Source: Rhizorhabdus dicambivorans
Lineage (GTDB): Bacteria; Pseudomonadota; Alphaproteobacteria; Sphingomonadales; Sphingomonadaceae
Length of the DNA: 64,000 nt
Assembly: GCF_002355275.1 (NCBI RefSeq)
Contig: NZ_CP023449.1
Location: forward strand, 4,442,001 to 4,506,000
Direction of reading: 5' to 3'
The translations under genes were made by a program, and so were the position numbers. Under the pieces are notes generated by a model, which worked only from the letters and a program-made list of their open reading frames with translations, had not been told where the DNA came from and made no database searches. Positions 52,880 through 61,413 of the stretch are shown in pieces; position 1 is the stretch's first letter; each line of letters begins with the position of its first letter.

Positions 52880-54076
52880 ATGGACGCAGGCACCCAGGAC
52901 CCCATCCGCGATCTCGACCCGTTCGGATTCATGGAGGGACAGGCCAGCGTCATCCGGCCGCTGGGCGGCAAGGAACGCAGCCTCGATCCGCGCTATGCGT
53001 TTCACACTCCCTATGTCGAGTTCCGCCCCGGCCGGGTGATGTTCACGATCCGCTTCGACCGGCTCCGGGCGACCTTCGGCGAGCTTCGCGTCAACATCAA
53101 CGCCTTCATCCCGGGCAGCGGCCGCGACGCGATCTTCGTGACATCGGCGCGAATCCCGCTGAGCGACAGCATGGCGGCCGAGCGCGGGCTGGCGATCAGC
53201 TTCATGAGCGTCGCCGGCGCCACCTATGCCGCCTATGGCTATTGCACCGAGGGCACCGACGCCCAGGCCGCCGGCCTCTCGGTCCGGGCCGAACAGATAG
53301 AGAGCAGCGACGATCCCGCGCTCCAGCAGCCGCTGCTGCCGACCCGGCTGAGCACGCCGCCGCTGGTATCCGCAGTCCGGCTGGTGAACGACGCGGCGCC
53401 CTCGTTCCAGGACCCGGTTTCGCAGGCGATGAGCGCCGGCCAGCTTGCCGAGCCCGACGCGCATAAATGGCTGTCCAGGCTGTCGCCGCGTCCGAGCGAT
53501 CCCGAGGCGCAATGGCGGCTCGCCTTCCTGGCCCAGGCGCTCGATCGCTATGGCGCGCTCCAGCCCGGCGCGCGCGGCATCGGCTGGGGCGAGGAGAGCC
53601 GCGCGCTCGCCCCGGTCTTCGCCGCCGCCCAGGCCGAGGTGGCGCTGGTCGATCCCCCCGCCGGGGACGGCAGCGCCCTGTCCTGGAACGCGATCGCCTG
53701 TTCGACGCTGGACGCCCGGCCGGGCCCGGACGGCCTGCGCCCCGGCATGATCCTGTCGCTGACCGACCAGCCGGCGGACGAGCGCGGCTTCGATTTCCTC
53801 TGGACGATCGGCCAGGCCGAGCAGGGCCATGCCGCCGGCAGCTGCGCCAACCACCTCGTCGAGCTGATGGCGATGCTGCGGCCGGGCGGGCCGGCGGTCC
53901 ATCTGTTCGACGTGACGGCGGACATGAGCGACGGGCCTGCCCTTCCCCGCCGCGAGATCGACCGGCTGGCAGTAATGCTGCTCGCGCGCGGTTTCTCGGT
54001 CGCCCAGCTGAACTTTGCGGGGCTCGCCGAGCGCGGCGGCCCGGTTCCCTTCGGGCTGATCGTCCGCAAGGATTGA
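52880..54076 (+). CDS. Degenerate paralogue of the methyltransferase at 48336
   Basis: A 398-residue protein. The N-terminal domain (DLDPFGFMEGQASVIR, DPRYAFHTPYVEFRPGRVMF, GELRVNINAFIPGSG) matches that of the 48336 protein. The C-terminal part aligns with its methyltransferase domain (GALQPGARGIGWGEESRAL, MLRPGGPAVHLFDV), but the SAM loop GFGVGIE is shortened to GWGEE and the WSSCAYEH motif becomes WTIGQAEQ, so catalysis is doubtful. It starts at 52880, not 52841, because the latter lies inside a hairpin stem. It may be a structural or regulatory partner of the active paralogue. Confidence 0.7.
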   Translation: MDAGTQDPIRDLDPFGFMEGQASVIRPLGGKERSLDPRYAFHTPYVEFRPGRVMFTIRFDRLRATFGELRVNINAFIPGSGRDAIFVTSARIPLSDSMAAERGLAISFMSVAGATYAAYGYCTEGTDAQAAGLSVRAEQIESSDDPALQQPLLPTRLSTPPLVSAVRLVNDAAPSFQDPVSQAMSAGQLAEPDAHKWLSRLSPRPSDPEAQWRLAFLAQALDRYGALQPGARGIGWGEESRALAPVFAAAQAEVALVDPPAGDGSALSWNAIACSTLDARPGPDGLRPGMILSLTDQPADERGFDFLWTIGQAEQGHAAGSCANHLVELMAMLRPGGPAVHLFDVTADMSDGPALPRREIDRLAVMLLARGFSVAQLNFAGLAERGGPVPFGLIVRKD

Positions 54077-54168
54077 GCAGGCGCCGCCGACACCCGGCAC
54101 GCGATTGATCTGCATCATGTCGTTTCGGTTGCAGCATTTCGGGCGCTCGCGCGTTTACCGCCCAGCCC

Positions 54169-55947
54169 ATGACCGAACCCCAGATCCTCGCCTTCCTCAT
54201 CCTCGGCGGCATGATGTTGCTCTTCATCTGGGGGCGGCTGCGTTACGACGTGGTTGCGATGGTGGCGCTGCTGGCATCGGTCGCCGCGGGCACGGTTGAT
54301 CCGAAGAAGGCCTTTTCGGGCTTCAGCGACGATATCGTCATCATCGTCGGCAGCGCCCTGGTGGTGAGCGCGGCGGTCGCCCGGGCCGGCGTGGTGGAGA
54401 ATCTGCTCGACCGGATGGCGCAGCGGATCACGCGTGTCCGCTGGCAGATCACCGTGCTGGTGGGCTCGGTCACCCTGCTGTCGGCGCTGGTGAAGAATAT
54501 CGGCGCGCTGGCGATGCTGATCCCGGCCGCGCTCAAGATGGCCAAGCGCTCGGGCGGTTCGCCCGCCGTCTTCCTGATGCCGATGTCGTTTGGATCGCTG
54601 CTGGGCGGGCTGATCACGCTGGTCGGCACCTCCCCCAACATCATCGTATCGCGGGTGCGCGAGGAGATGACGGGCCAACCCTTCCTGATGTTCGATTATG
54701 CGCCGGTCGGCCTGGGCCTGTCGCTGGCGGGCTTGATCTTCCTGCGTTTCGGCTACCGGCTGCTCCCGCGCGATCGCCGCGCCGCCGCGTCGCTGAGCGA
54801 AGCGCTGGACATAGCGGATTATAACACCGAGGCGGAGGTGCCGCCGGGATGCCCGACGGCAGGCAGGACGGTGGGCCAGTTCGTCGATGCCAATGATGGA
54901 ACGATCGTGGTGACCGGCATGATGCGCGGCACCCGGCGGCGCCGCGTCACCCTGCCCGACACGGTGATCGAGGACGGCGACACGCTGTTCCTGCGCGGCG
55001 AGCCCGACGCCCTGGCGAAGGCGATTGCGCGCGGCGGGCTGGAACTTGTCGGCCAGGACCGGGCGATGGTCACCGGCACCCGCGCCGAAGGGCGCGGCGT
55101 CATCGAGGCGGTGGTGACCCCGCAGTCGGCGCTGATCGGGGAAGCGGCCGGCGGCCTGGAGCTGCACGACCGCCACGGCCTGAACCTGATCGCCATCTCG
55201 CGCGCCGGCCATGTGATGACCGAACGGCTGGGCGATACGCGGCTGGCGGCGGGAGACGCGCTGGTGGTGCAGGGTCCGATCGACATCCTGCCCGGACAGA
55301 TGCGTGCGCTCGGGCTGCTGCCCCTCGCCGAGCGGCCGATCCGGCTGGGAAGCATCCGGCGGGGCCTGTTGCCGGTGGCGATACTGACGGCGGCGATGGC
55401 GGCCACCGCGGCGGGGCTGGTGCCGGTCGCGGTCGCCTTTTTCGCGGCCGCGGCGGCGATGATGCTGACCGGGTCGATCAGCCCGCGCGAGGCCTATGAG
55501 AATGTCGAATGGCCGATCCTGATCATGCTCGGCGCGCTGATCCCGGTCAGCCAGGCGCTGCAGACGACCGGCGCGACCGACCTGATGGCGCATTGGCTGT
55601 CGGAAACCGCAAGGCAGCTGCCGGTGTGGGGCGCGCTGGGGCTGATCCTGGTCACCGCCATGGCGGTGACGCCGTTCCTCAACAACGCCGCGACAGTGCT
55701 GGTGATGGCGCCGGTGGCGGCGATGTTCGCGGGCGATCTCGGATACCGGCCCGAAGCCTTCCTGATGGCGGTGGCGGTCGGCGCGGGCTGCGATTTCCTC
55801 ACCCCCATCGGACACCAGTGCAACACGCTGGTGATGGGGCCCGGCGGCTACCGCTTCGGCGATTATGCCCGGCTGGGCGCGCCGCTGTCGCTGATGGTGG
55901 TGCTGATCGGCGTGCCGCTGATCCTGCTGGTCTGGCCGGTGCGCTGA
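54169..55947 (+). CDS. SLC13/DASS-type permease with RCK_C (TrkA-C) domains
   Basis: A 592-residue membrane transporter. It opens with helices LAFLILGGMMLLFIWGRLRY, and the halves carry STSPNIIVS-type motifs (LITLVGTSPNIIVS in the first half, FLTPIGHQCNTLVMGPGGY in the second), the SNT-like Na+/substrate sites of the ArsB/NhaD/DASS group. Between them two TrkA_C domains (about residues 215-370; DGDTLFLRGEPDALAKAI, AGDALVVQG) lie in the cytosol and may sense ligand. Substrate could be sulfate, dicarboxylates or cations. Confidence 0.88.
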   Translation: MTEPQILAFLILGGMMLLFIWGRLRYDVVAMVALLASVAAGTVDPKKAFSGFSDDIVIIVGSALVVSAAVARAGVVENLLDRMAQRITRVRWQITVLVGSVTLLSALVKNIGALAMLIPAALKMAKRSGGSPAVFLMPMSFGSLLGGLITLVGTSPNIIVSRVREEMTGQPFLMFDYAPVGLGLSLAGLIFLRFGYRLLPRDRRAAASLSEALDIADYNTEAEVPPGCPTAGRTVGQFVDANDGTIVVTGMMRGTRRRRVTLPDTVIEDGDTLFLRGEPDALAKAIARGGLELVGQDRAMVTGTRAEGRGVIEAVVTPQSALIGEAAGGLELHDRHGLNLIAISRAGHVMTERLGDTRLAAGDALVVQGPIDILPGQMRALGLLPLAERPIRLGSIRRGLLPVAILTAAMAATAAGLVPVAVAFFAAAAAMMLTGSISPREAYENVEWPILIMLGALIPVSQALQTTGATDLMAHWLSETARQLPVWGALGLILVTAMAVTPFLNNAATVLVMAPVAAMFAGDLGYRPEAFLMAVAVGAGCDFLTPIGHQCNTLVMGPGGYRFGDYARLGAPLSLMVVLIGVPLILLVWPVR

Positions 55948-56015
55948 CCGGCGGGCTCGACCTTCAAGCCCGATCCACGCTTCCACCCCGGAGGACCTGG
56001 CTTTAAGCGGAAATC

Positions 56016-56489
56016 ATGAGCCTCGAATCGGTCCGCGCCTTCATGGCGCAACATGCCCCCGACATCGCGATCATCGACCAGGGCGCCAGCACCGCGACCG
56101 TGCTGGAGGCGGCCGCGACGCTGGGCGTCGAGCCGGGCCAGATCGCCAAGACATTGTCCGTCCGCGTCGGCAACGCGGTGATGCTGATCGTCGCGCGCGG
56201 CGACGCGCGGCTCGACAACCGCAAGACGAAGGATGCGCTGGGCGCCCGGCCGCGCATGCTCGGCGCGGAAGAGGTGGAGGCGCTGACGGGTCATCCGGTC
56301 GGCGGCGTGTGCCCCTTCGGCCTGGCGACGCCCCTGCCGGTCTATTGCGATCTGTCGCTTCGGGATTTCGACCTGGTCTATCCCGCCGCCGGCTCCCGCA
56401 CGGCATCGGTATGCCTGACGCCGGAACGGCTCGCGGACCTTACCGACGCCCGATGGATCGACGTCTGCCAGCCGCCTGTCATCACCTGA
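56016..56489 (+). CDS. YbaK/ProX-family aminoacyl-tRNA deacylase
   Basis: A 157-residue protein of the INS/ProXp/YbaK fold. Signatures are GVEPGQIAKTLSVRVGNAVML (catalytic Lys), VARGDARLDNRKTKDALGAR, VEALTGHPVGGVCPFGL and PVYCDLSLRDFDLVYPAAG. It hydrolyses mischarged tRNAs such as Ala- or Cys-tRNA(Pro) in trans. A strong bidirectional terminator follows at 56496. Confidence 0.9.
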   Translation: MSLESVRAFMAQHAPDIAIIDQGASTATVLEAAATLGVEPGQIAKTLSVRVGNAVMLIVARGDARLDNRKTKDALGARPRMLGAEEVEALTGHPVGGVCPFGLATPLPVYCDLSLRDFDLVYPAAGSRTASVCLTPERLADLTDARWIDVCQPPVIT

Positions 56490-56495
56490 AAAGAA

Positions 56496-56530
56496 AAAGG
56501 CCGGCGGAGCATCTGCTCACACCGGCCTTT
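56496..56530. terminator. Bidirectional Rho-independent terminator
   Basis: AAAGGCCGG (56496-56504) pairs with CCGGCCTTT (56522-56530). The A-rich and T-rich ends serve both strands. It separates the YbaK gene from the convergent MliC-like gene. Confidence 0.8.
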
Positions 56531-56554
56531 CGTTCCTGGGAATATCGGAGTGGA

Positions 56555-56935
56555 TCAGGCCTTGCAGCTCTGCGCCGGCTTGCCGGGCGCCGCGATCTCG
56601 ACCTGGGGGCCATCGCCGCTCACCGAATAGCCTTCGGCCGTGTAGGGCTTGCCCGGCTCAGCCGCGGTCAGCGTGGTGCCGGGGGCGTCCTTCGCGGTCT
56701 TGTAGGCGGCGGTGTTGTTGCTGAAGAAGTCGACATAGACCAGGCCGCCGTCCGCGCAGCGATAGGTGCGGCTGGCGGTGACCATCGGCGGAAGCTCGAC
56801 CGGCGACGCGGCGTTCAGCGTCGCGGCATCGGGATCATTGTCGTCGGCAGTGATGGTTTCCGGCTTGCCGCAGGCGGTCAGCAGGAGAGCGGAGCCGAGA
56901 ACGGCGGCGGTGATGAAGCGGGAATGGATGTGCAT
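56555..56935 (-). CDS. MliC-like lipoprotein
   Basis: A 126-residue lipoprotein. MHIHSRFITAAVLGSALLLT leads into lipobox LTAC. The mature part has ASRTYRCADGGLVYVDFFSN, PGTTLTAAEPGKPYTAEGY and a terminal disulfide partner in PAQSCKA. This is the pattern of the C-type lysozyme inhibitor fold (MliC: YxCxxG...VxYxxN...L...G..Y...C). It may protect peptidoglycan from lysozyme or act on envelope stress. The ATG at 56935 gives the lipoprotein signal. It is a moderate-strength family match. Confidence 0.65.
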   Translation of the reverse strand: MHIHSRFITAAVLGSALLLTACGKPETITADDNDPDAATLNAASPVELPPMVTASRTYRCADGGLVYVDFFSNNTAAYKTAKDAPGTTLTAAEPGKPYTAEGYSVSGDGPQVEIAAPGKPAQSCKA

Positions 56936-57016
56936 AGCGGCGGTGTCTTGGAGTCCTTGTGTGCGGTGCGTCAAGTACGCCAAGCGGATGAAGGCCAGCT
57001 GAATGCCGAATTTTGC

Positions 57017-57535
57017 TCAGATTCGGGAAAAATCCGCGCTATCCAGCAAAAAATCCCGCAAAACCATCCACCGCTCCCGCTTTTCGCCATAGGGCCGCGT
57101 ATAGGCGGGGCTGCTGGACGGCAGATCGAACAGGCTGAGACCGCTCCGCTCGCCCAGCAGCCGGCGACCGAGTCGCGCCGCCGTGCCGCCATTGAAGCCC
57201 ACCGCGCGGAGCATCGGCAGGCCCGCGACCAGGCTCGCCAGATCGTTCGGCCGGTGGTCGCGGATCGCCCCGTCGAGACTTCCGGGGCGGACCGCATCGG
57301 CAACCACGTCCCACAGCCCCACGCCCGCCTGCCGCAATGCAGCGAGCCGGGCTTCATAATCGAGCCCGTGTAGATCCTCCTGCCCGATCACGGCGCCGGC
57401 CAGCCGCCAGAACTGGTTCTGCGGATGGGCATAATAGCGGGTGGCGCGCAGCGACGCCTCACCGGGCAGGCTGCCGAGCAGCAACAGCCGTGTGTCGGGC
57501 TGAACAATCGGGGGAAAACTGGCCTTGCGGGTCAT
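57017..57535 (-). CDS. Uracil-DNA glycosylase superfamily protein (deoxyinosine/mismatch type)
   Basis: A 172-residue glycosylase of the UDG superfamily. RLLLLGSLPGEASLRATRYYAHPQNQFWRL (motif A, GSLPG with the YYAHPxNxFW loop), GVGLWDVVADAVRPGSLDG, and the late LPSSSPAYTR (motif B) are characteristic of the group annotated as DNA-deoxyinosine glycosylase/mismatch-specific. It removes damaged bases in base excision repair. The ATG at 57535 (MTRKASFPPIV) is preferred to the longer frame, which overlaps the cysK promoter. Confidence 0.88.
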   Translation of the reverse strand: MTRKASFPPIVQPDTRLLLLGSLPGEASLRATRYYAHPQNQFWRLAGAVIGQEDLHGLDYEARLAALRQAGVGLWDVVADAVRPGSLDGAIRDHRPNDLASLVAGLPMLRAVGFNGGTAARLGRRLLGERSGLSLFDLPSSSPAYTRPYGEKRERWMVLRDFLLDSADFSRI

Positions 57536-57617
57536 GATATCTCGACAAGCAGCACAGAGACGCGCCAAAGAGAAGCTATGTTGGCAAGCCCGAGCCCGCT
57601 CGGCTAGGTAGCCGACC

Positions 57618-58616
57618 ATGGCTACTGACAGCATCGCACCGAACGCGCTCGCCTTGATCGGCAACACTCCGCTGGTCCGCCTCAAAGGGCCGAGCGAGGC
57701 GACCGGCTGCGAAATTCTCGCCAAGTGCGAGTTCATGAATCCGGGCGGATCGGTGAAGGACCGCGCCGCGCTGGCGATCATCACCGACGCCGAGGAGCGC
57801 GGCCTGATCGCGCCGGGCGGGATCATCGTCGAGGGCACCGCCGGCAACACCGGCATCGGCCTGGCGCTGGTCGGCAATGCGCGCGGCTATCGCACGATCA
57901 TCGTGATGACCGACACACAGAGCCAGGAGAAACAGGCCACGCTGCGCGCGCTGGGCGCGGAGCTGGTGCTGGTGCCGCCGACCGCCTATTCGAACCCCGC
58001 CCATTACGTCCACACCTCGCGCCGCATCGCCGAGGAGACGCCGGGCGCGCTGTGGGCCAACCAGTTCGACAACACCGCCAACCGGCTTGCCCATATCCGC
58101 ACCACCGCGCCGGAGATCTGGGCCCAGACCGGCGGCCGGATCGATGGCTTCACCTGCGCGGTCGGCACCGGCGGCACGCTGGCGGGCGTCGGCCTCGGTC
58201 TAAAGGAATTTCGCGAGGACATCGTCATCGGCCTCAGCGATCCCCATGGCGCCGCACTGTACAATTATTTCGCCCATGGCGAGCTGAAGGCCGAGGGCAA
58301 CAGCGTCGCCGAGGGCATCGGCCAGAGCCGAATCACCGCCAATCTCGACGGTGCACCGATCGACACCCAGTTCCGCATCTCCGACGAGCAGGGGCTGGAG
58401 CAGGTGGCCGCGCTCCTCGAGCATGAGGGCCTCTGCGTCGGCCTTTCCTCCGGAATCAACGTCGCGGGCGCGATCGCGCTCGCAGGGGAGCTGGGGCCGG
58501 GCAAGACCATCGTCACGATCCTGTGCGATTCGGGGATGCGCTACCTGTCCTCCCTGTTCAACCCGGCCTGGCTGGAGGCCAAGGGCCTGCCCGTTCCCCC
58601 GCTGCTGCGGCGCTGA
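57618..58616 (+). CDS. cysK: Cysteine synthase A
   Basis: A 332-residue PLP enzyme making cysteine from O-acetylserine and sulfide. ALIGNTPLVRLKGPSEATGC leads to the Schiff-base lysine in FMNPGGSVKDRAALAI. The substrate loop is EGTAGNTGIGLALVG (TSGNT in many relatives), the phosphate-binding GTGGT lies in CAVGTGGTLAGVG, and ILCDSGMRYLSSLFN ends the core. The start MATDSIAPNALALIG is typical. It is divergent from the glycosylase gene. Confidence 0.93.
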   Translation: MATDSIAPNALALIGNTPLVRLKGPSEATGCEILAKCEFMNPGGSVKDRAALAIITDAEERGLIAPGGIIVEGTAGNTGIGLALVGNARGYRTIIVMTDTQSQEKQATLRALGAELVLVPPTAYSNPAHYVHTSRRIAEETPGALWANQFDNTANRLAHIRTTAPEIWAQTGGRIDGFTCAVGTGGTLAGVGLGLKEFREDIVIGLSDPHGAALYNYFAHGELKAEGNSVAEGIGQSRITANLDGAPIDTQFRISDEQGLEQVAALLEHEGLCVGLSSGINVAGAIALAGELGPGKTIVTILCDSGMRYLSSLFNPAWLEAKGLPVPPLLRR

Positions 58617-58713
58617 GCCGTGCCGTCGCCCCGGCGGACCTTAGGCAAAAAAGATTGGCGATTGACCTCCGCCGCCGGCTGACGGACATATCCTTCATGG
58701 AGTTCGTCGCCTG

Positions 58714-58941
58714 ATGCAGCGGGTCCGGATCGGCATAACCGGTTTGGCGGTCGTTTTCCTCGTGGTGCTCCTGGCGGCCGCGATCGTCGGCTTCCGCACC
58801 AAGGAGCGCACCGCCGAGACCAACGCCGCCGCCAATGCCAGCGAGGCCCCGCCCACCGATCCGCTCGCCGAACTGGGGGTGGCCCCCGGCGGCACGCCCA
58901 GCGACTCCAGCGCGACTCGCAGCGACCCCAGCACCCCCTGA
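58714..58941 (+). CDS. Small membrane-anchored hypothetical protein
   Basis: A 75-residue protein, MQRVRIGITGLAVVFLVVLL, with one membrane helix (about residues 8-27) followed by a Thr/Ala/Pro/Ser-rich tail (TDPLAELGVAPGGTPSDSS) with low-complexity character. No domain is recognised. It lies 97 nt downstream of cysK on the same strand. Confidence 0.6.
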   Translation: MQRVRIGITGLAVVFLVVLLAAAIVGFRTKERTAETNAAANASEAPPTDPLAELGVAPGGTPSDSSATRSDPSTP

Positions 58942-59303
58942 CGCCCCCGGCGGCGCCTGTCCCGACCGCCTGAACCGCCAGCCGCCCCTTTCAGCCGGGC
59001 GGACCGCCGATGCGCGTCCCACAGACTTATCCACAGGACCACCCACGCGGCACGCCGCGGATTCCCGGCCTGCGGAGCCGCTGACGCGCGCCCAGCGATG
59101 GCATGCGATTCCTGGAATCCACAGCCTGAACCATGGAAAACCATGAAATGGATCAAAAATGCTTTGAAAAACCAAACCGAGCCAAGTACACCCACATGGT
59201 GAAATGGGGTGGGGAGTATCGCGTGGCGTTTTGACGCCTCGGGCCGTCCAATCGGGATGGTCCGGCGCCTGCGATCCTCCCCTCTTGCTAACGGGGTGCG
59301 TCG
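58942..59303. promoter_or_regulatory. Upstream region of the dcw cluster
   Basis: No gene is seen. The region holds a DnaA-box-like TTATCCACA (59028-59036), a candidate promoter TTGAAA-N17-TACACC (59164-59192), and, just after the expected transcription start, a run TGGTGAAATGGGGTGGGGAG (59196-59215) that resembles the TGGG-type direct repeats bound by MraZ in other bacteria, although spacing is irregular. The rest looks unassigned. Confidence 0.45.
59028..59036. promoter_or_regulatory. DnaA-box-like sequence
   Basis: TTATCCACA is an exact match to the strong DnaA box consensus. It lies about 270 nt upstream of mraZ. A single box can occur by chance, so any link of cell-division gene expression to DnaA is speculative. 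Confidence 0.4.
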
Positions 59304-59831
59304 GTGGCGGCGGGTGGTGCGGTCTTCAATGACGTTCATTTGAACGGCGTCGACCCCAAGGGGCGGGTATCGCTCCCGGCTGCCTTCCGTCAGACCATCG
59401 AAATCCGCTGCAGCAACGGCAGGGTCGCCAGCGGCCTGGGCAAAACGCTGCGCATGGCGATGCACCCGACGCTGCGCTGCATCGAGGTGAGCGACGGTCT
59501 CCAGATCGCCGAGACCGAGGAACAGATGACCGCGCACGCGCAGCGCATCTCGGAACAGACCAACGAACTGGTGGGCGACGTGCTGGACCGGCTGGAGGCC
59601 GAGACCTTCCCGCTGATGAAGGACGTCAACTTCGATCAGGCGGGCCGCATGGTCCTGCCCGACCGGCTGCGCGCCAAGGCCAATATCGGCGGCGACGCCT
59701 TCTTCGTCGGCCGTGGCCGGCGGTTCCGCATCTGGGCGCCGGACGAGCTGCGCAAGGCGGAAGCCGGCGAATCCACCGACGTGCTCGACGAGATGGACGA
59801 CCTGCTCGCCCGGCGGAAGGAACGCGGATGA
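59304..59831 (+). CDS. mraZ: Transcriptional regulator MraZ
   Basis: A 175-residue DNA-binding protein of two AbrB-like SpoVT/MraZ domains. The first domain has [22 protein letters not shown] and the second [22 protein letters not shown]; the DxxGRVxLP and DxxGRMxLP turns are the family marks. The GTG at 59304 is used, with GGGGTG upstream. It binds repeats in its own promoter and controls the division and cell wall gene cluster. It is first gene of the dcw operon; rsmH overlaps its stop by 4 nt. Confidence 0.93.
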   Translation: MAAGGAVFNDVHLNGVDPKGRVSLPAAFRQTIEIRCSNGRVASGLGKTLRMAMHPTLRCIEVSDGLQIAETEEQMTAHAQRISEQTNELVGDVLDRLEAETFPLMKDVNFDQAGRMVLPDRLRAKANIGGDAFFVGRGRRFRIWAPDELRKAEAGESTDVLDEMDDLLARRKERG

Positions 59832-60796
59832 GCCCCGCCGCCCCCCATGTTCCCGTCCTGCGTGACGAGGTGATCGCCGGTCTCGCTCCGCAGGCCGGCG
59901 AAACCCATGTCGACGGCACGTTCGGCGCCGGCGGCTATACGCGCGCCCTGCTGCAGGCCGGCGCGCGGGTCTACGCCTTCGACCGCGACCCCGACGCGAT
60001 CGCCGAGGGACGCGGCTTCGAGGCCGAGCAGGACGGCAAGCTGATCCTGGTGCCCGAACGCTTCTCGCGCATGGCCGAGGCGCTGGCCGAGCGCGGCGTC
60101 GACCAGGTCGACGGCGTCACCCTCGATATCGGCGTGTCGTCGATGCAGCTCGACCGGGCCGAGCGGGGATTCTCCTTCCAGGCCGACGGGCCGCTCGACA
60201 TGCGGATGGAGCAGGCGGGCATGAGCGCCGCCGACTTCGTCAACGAGGCCGACGAGGAGGAGATCGCCGACGTCCTCTACGATCTGGGCGAGGAGCCCCG
60301 CGCGCGCCGCGTCGCCCGTGCGATCGTCCAGGCCCGCCCGATCAGCCGCACCGGCGAACTGGCCGAGGTGGTCCGCCGCGCGCTGGGCCACAAGCCGCAC
60401 GAGAAGAAGGACCCGGCGACCCGCACCTTCCAGGCGATCCGCATCCACCTCAACGCCGAGCTGGACGAGCTGGAGCAGGGGTTGGCCGCCGCCGAGAAGG
60501 TGCTGCGCCCGGGCGGAAGGCTGGCGGTGGTCAGCTTCCATTCGATCGAGGACCGGATCGTCAAGCGCTTCCTGCGCGAGCGCAGCGGCGCGACGCCGGC
60601 CGGCTCCCGCCATCTTCCCGACATGCGCGGCGGGGGGCCGCGCCCCAGCTTCGAGGCGGTCGCCAAGCCCGTGCGCGCGGGCGAGGCGGAGATCGCCCGC
60701 AACCCCCGCTCGCGGTCGGCGACGTTGCGCGTCGCCCGCCGCACCGAGGCCTCGGCCTGGGCCTCCGGCCCGAAAAAAGAAGGACGTCAGGGATGA
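59828..60796 (+). CDS. rsmH: 16S rRNA m4C1402 methyltransferase RsmH (MraW)
   Basis: A 322-residue SAM-dependent methyltransferase that modifies N4 of C1402 in 16S r[23 protein letters not shown] and [13 protein letters not shown] form the SAM-binding region; [12 protein letters not shown] gives the acidic residue. Later motifs are [42 protein letters not shown] and [18 protein letters not shown]. It overlaps mraZ and ftsL by 4 nt each (ATGA), so translation is coupled. Confidence 0.96.
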   Translation: MSPAAPHVPVLRDEVIAGLAPQAGETHVDGTFGAGGYTRALLQAGARVYAFDRDPDAIAEGRGFEAEQDGKLILVPERFSRMAEALAERGVDQVDGVTLDIGVSSMQLDRAERGFSFQADGPLDMRMEQAGMSAADFVNEADEEEIADVLYDLGEEPRARRVARAIVQARPISRTGELAEVVRRALGHKPHEKKDPATRTFQAIRIHLNAELDELEQGLAAAEKVLRPGGRLAVVSFHSIEDRIVKRFLRERSGATPAGSRHLPDMRGGGPRPSFEAVAKPVRAGEAEIARNPRSRSATLRVARRTEASAWASGPKKEGRQG

Positions 60797-61413
60797 TCAC
60801 GACCCGCTTCAAGGATGTGGTCTGGACGGGGGGCATCTGCGTCGCCGCCCTCTCCTTCTACATGGTCTCGCAGTCGGTCGCGGCGAAGCGGGCCGAACTG
60901 TCGGGGGTGGAGCGCAAGATCGCTTCGACCCAGCAGGAGATCCGCCAGCTCCGTACCGAGATCGACACCCGCGCCGGGCTCGCCCAGATCGAGAAATGGA
61001 ACCAGAATGTCTATGGGCTGCAGGCGCCCGGCGCCGAGCAGTTCGCGATGAATTCCGTCCGGCTCGTCGCGCTGACCGAGCCGCAGCCGCTGCCGCTCGA
61101 TCCCGCGATCGTCGCCAGCCATGGCGCGGTCAGCAAGGTCAGCTATGACCGGATCGAGGATGGCGGCGCCAATGCCACGACCGCGCGCACCGCGGCGGCC
61201 ACGCCCGCTCCGGCCGCGCCCGCCATCGCCCAGCCGGCGCTGCGCCAGGCCAATTATGTCCAGCCCAAGCCCTCGGCGCTGGCCCCCCAGGCCGCCTCGC
61301 CGGTACGCGAGATCGCGATGCGCAAGCCTGCGAAGCTGACCCGTCTCGACGACAGCTTCCTCGAGGATATAGGCGACGAAGGATCGGCTCACGCCCGCAA
61401 AGGCAGGCCATGA
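60793..61413 (+). CDS. ftsL: Cell division protein FtsL
   Basis: A 206-residue bitopic divisome protein. The membrane helix ([20 protein letters not shown], about 8-27) is followed by a periplasmic coiled coil ([21 protein letters not shown]) and a long Ala/Pro/Thr-rich tail. Alphaproteobacterial FtsL proteins carry such tails. It recruits FtsI and the FtsB/FtsW complex. The assignment rests mainly on topology and on position between rsmH and ftsI, with which it overlaps by 4 nt. Confidence 0.85.
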   Translation: MITTRFKDVVWTGGICVAALSFYMVSQSVAAKRAELSGVERKIASTQQEIRQLRTEIDTRAGLAQIEKWNQNVYGLQAPGAEQFAMNSVRLVALTEPQPLPLDPAIVASHGAVSKVSYDRIEDGGANATTARTAAATPAPAAPAIAQPALRQANYVQPKPSALAPQAASPVREIAMRKPAKLTRLDDSFLEDIGDEGSAHARKGRP

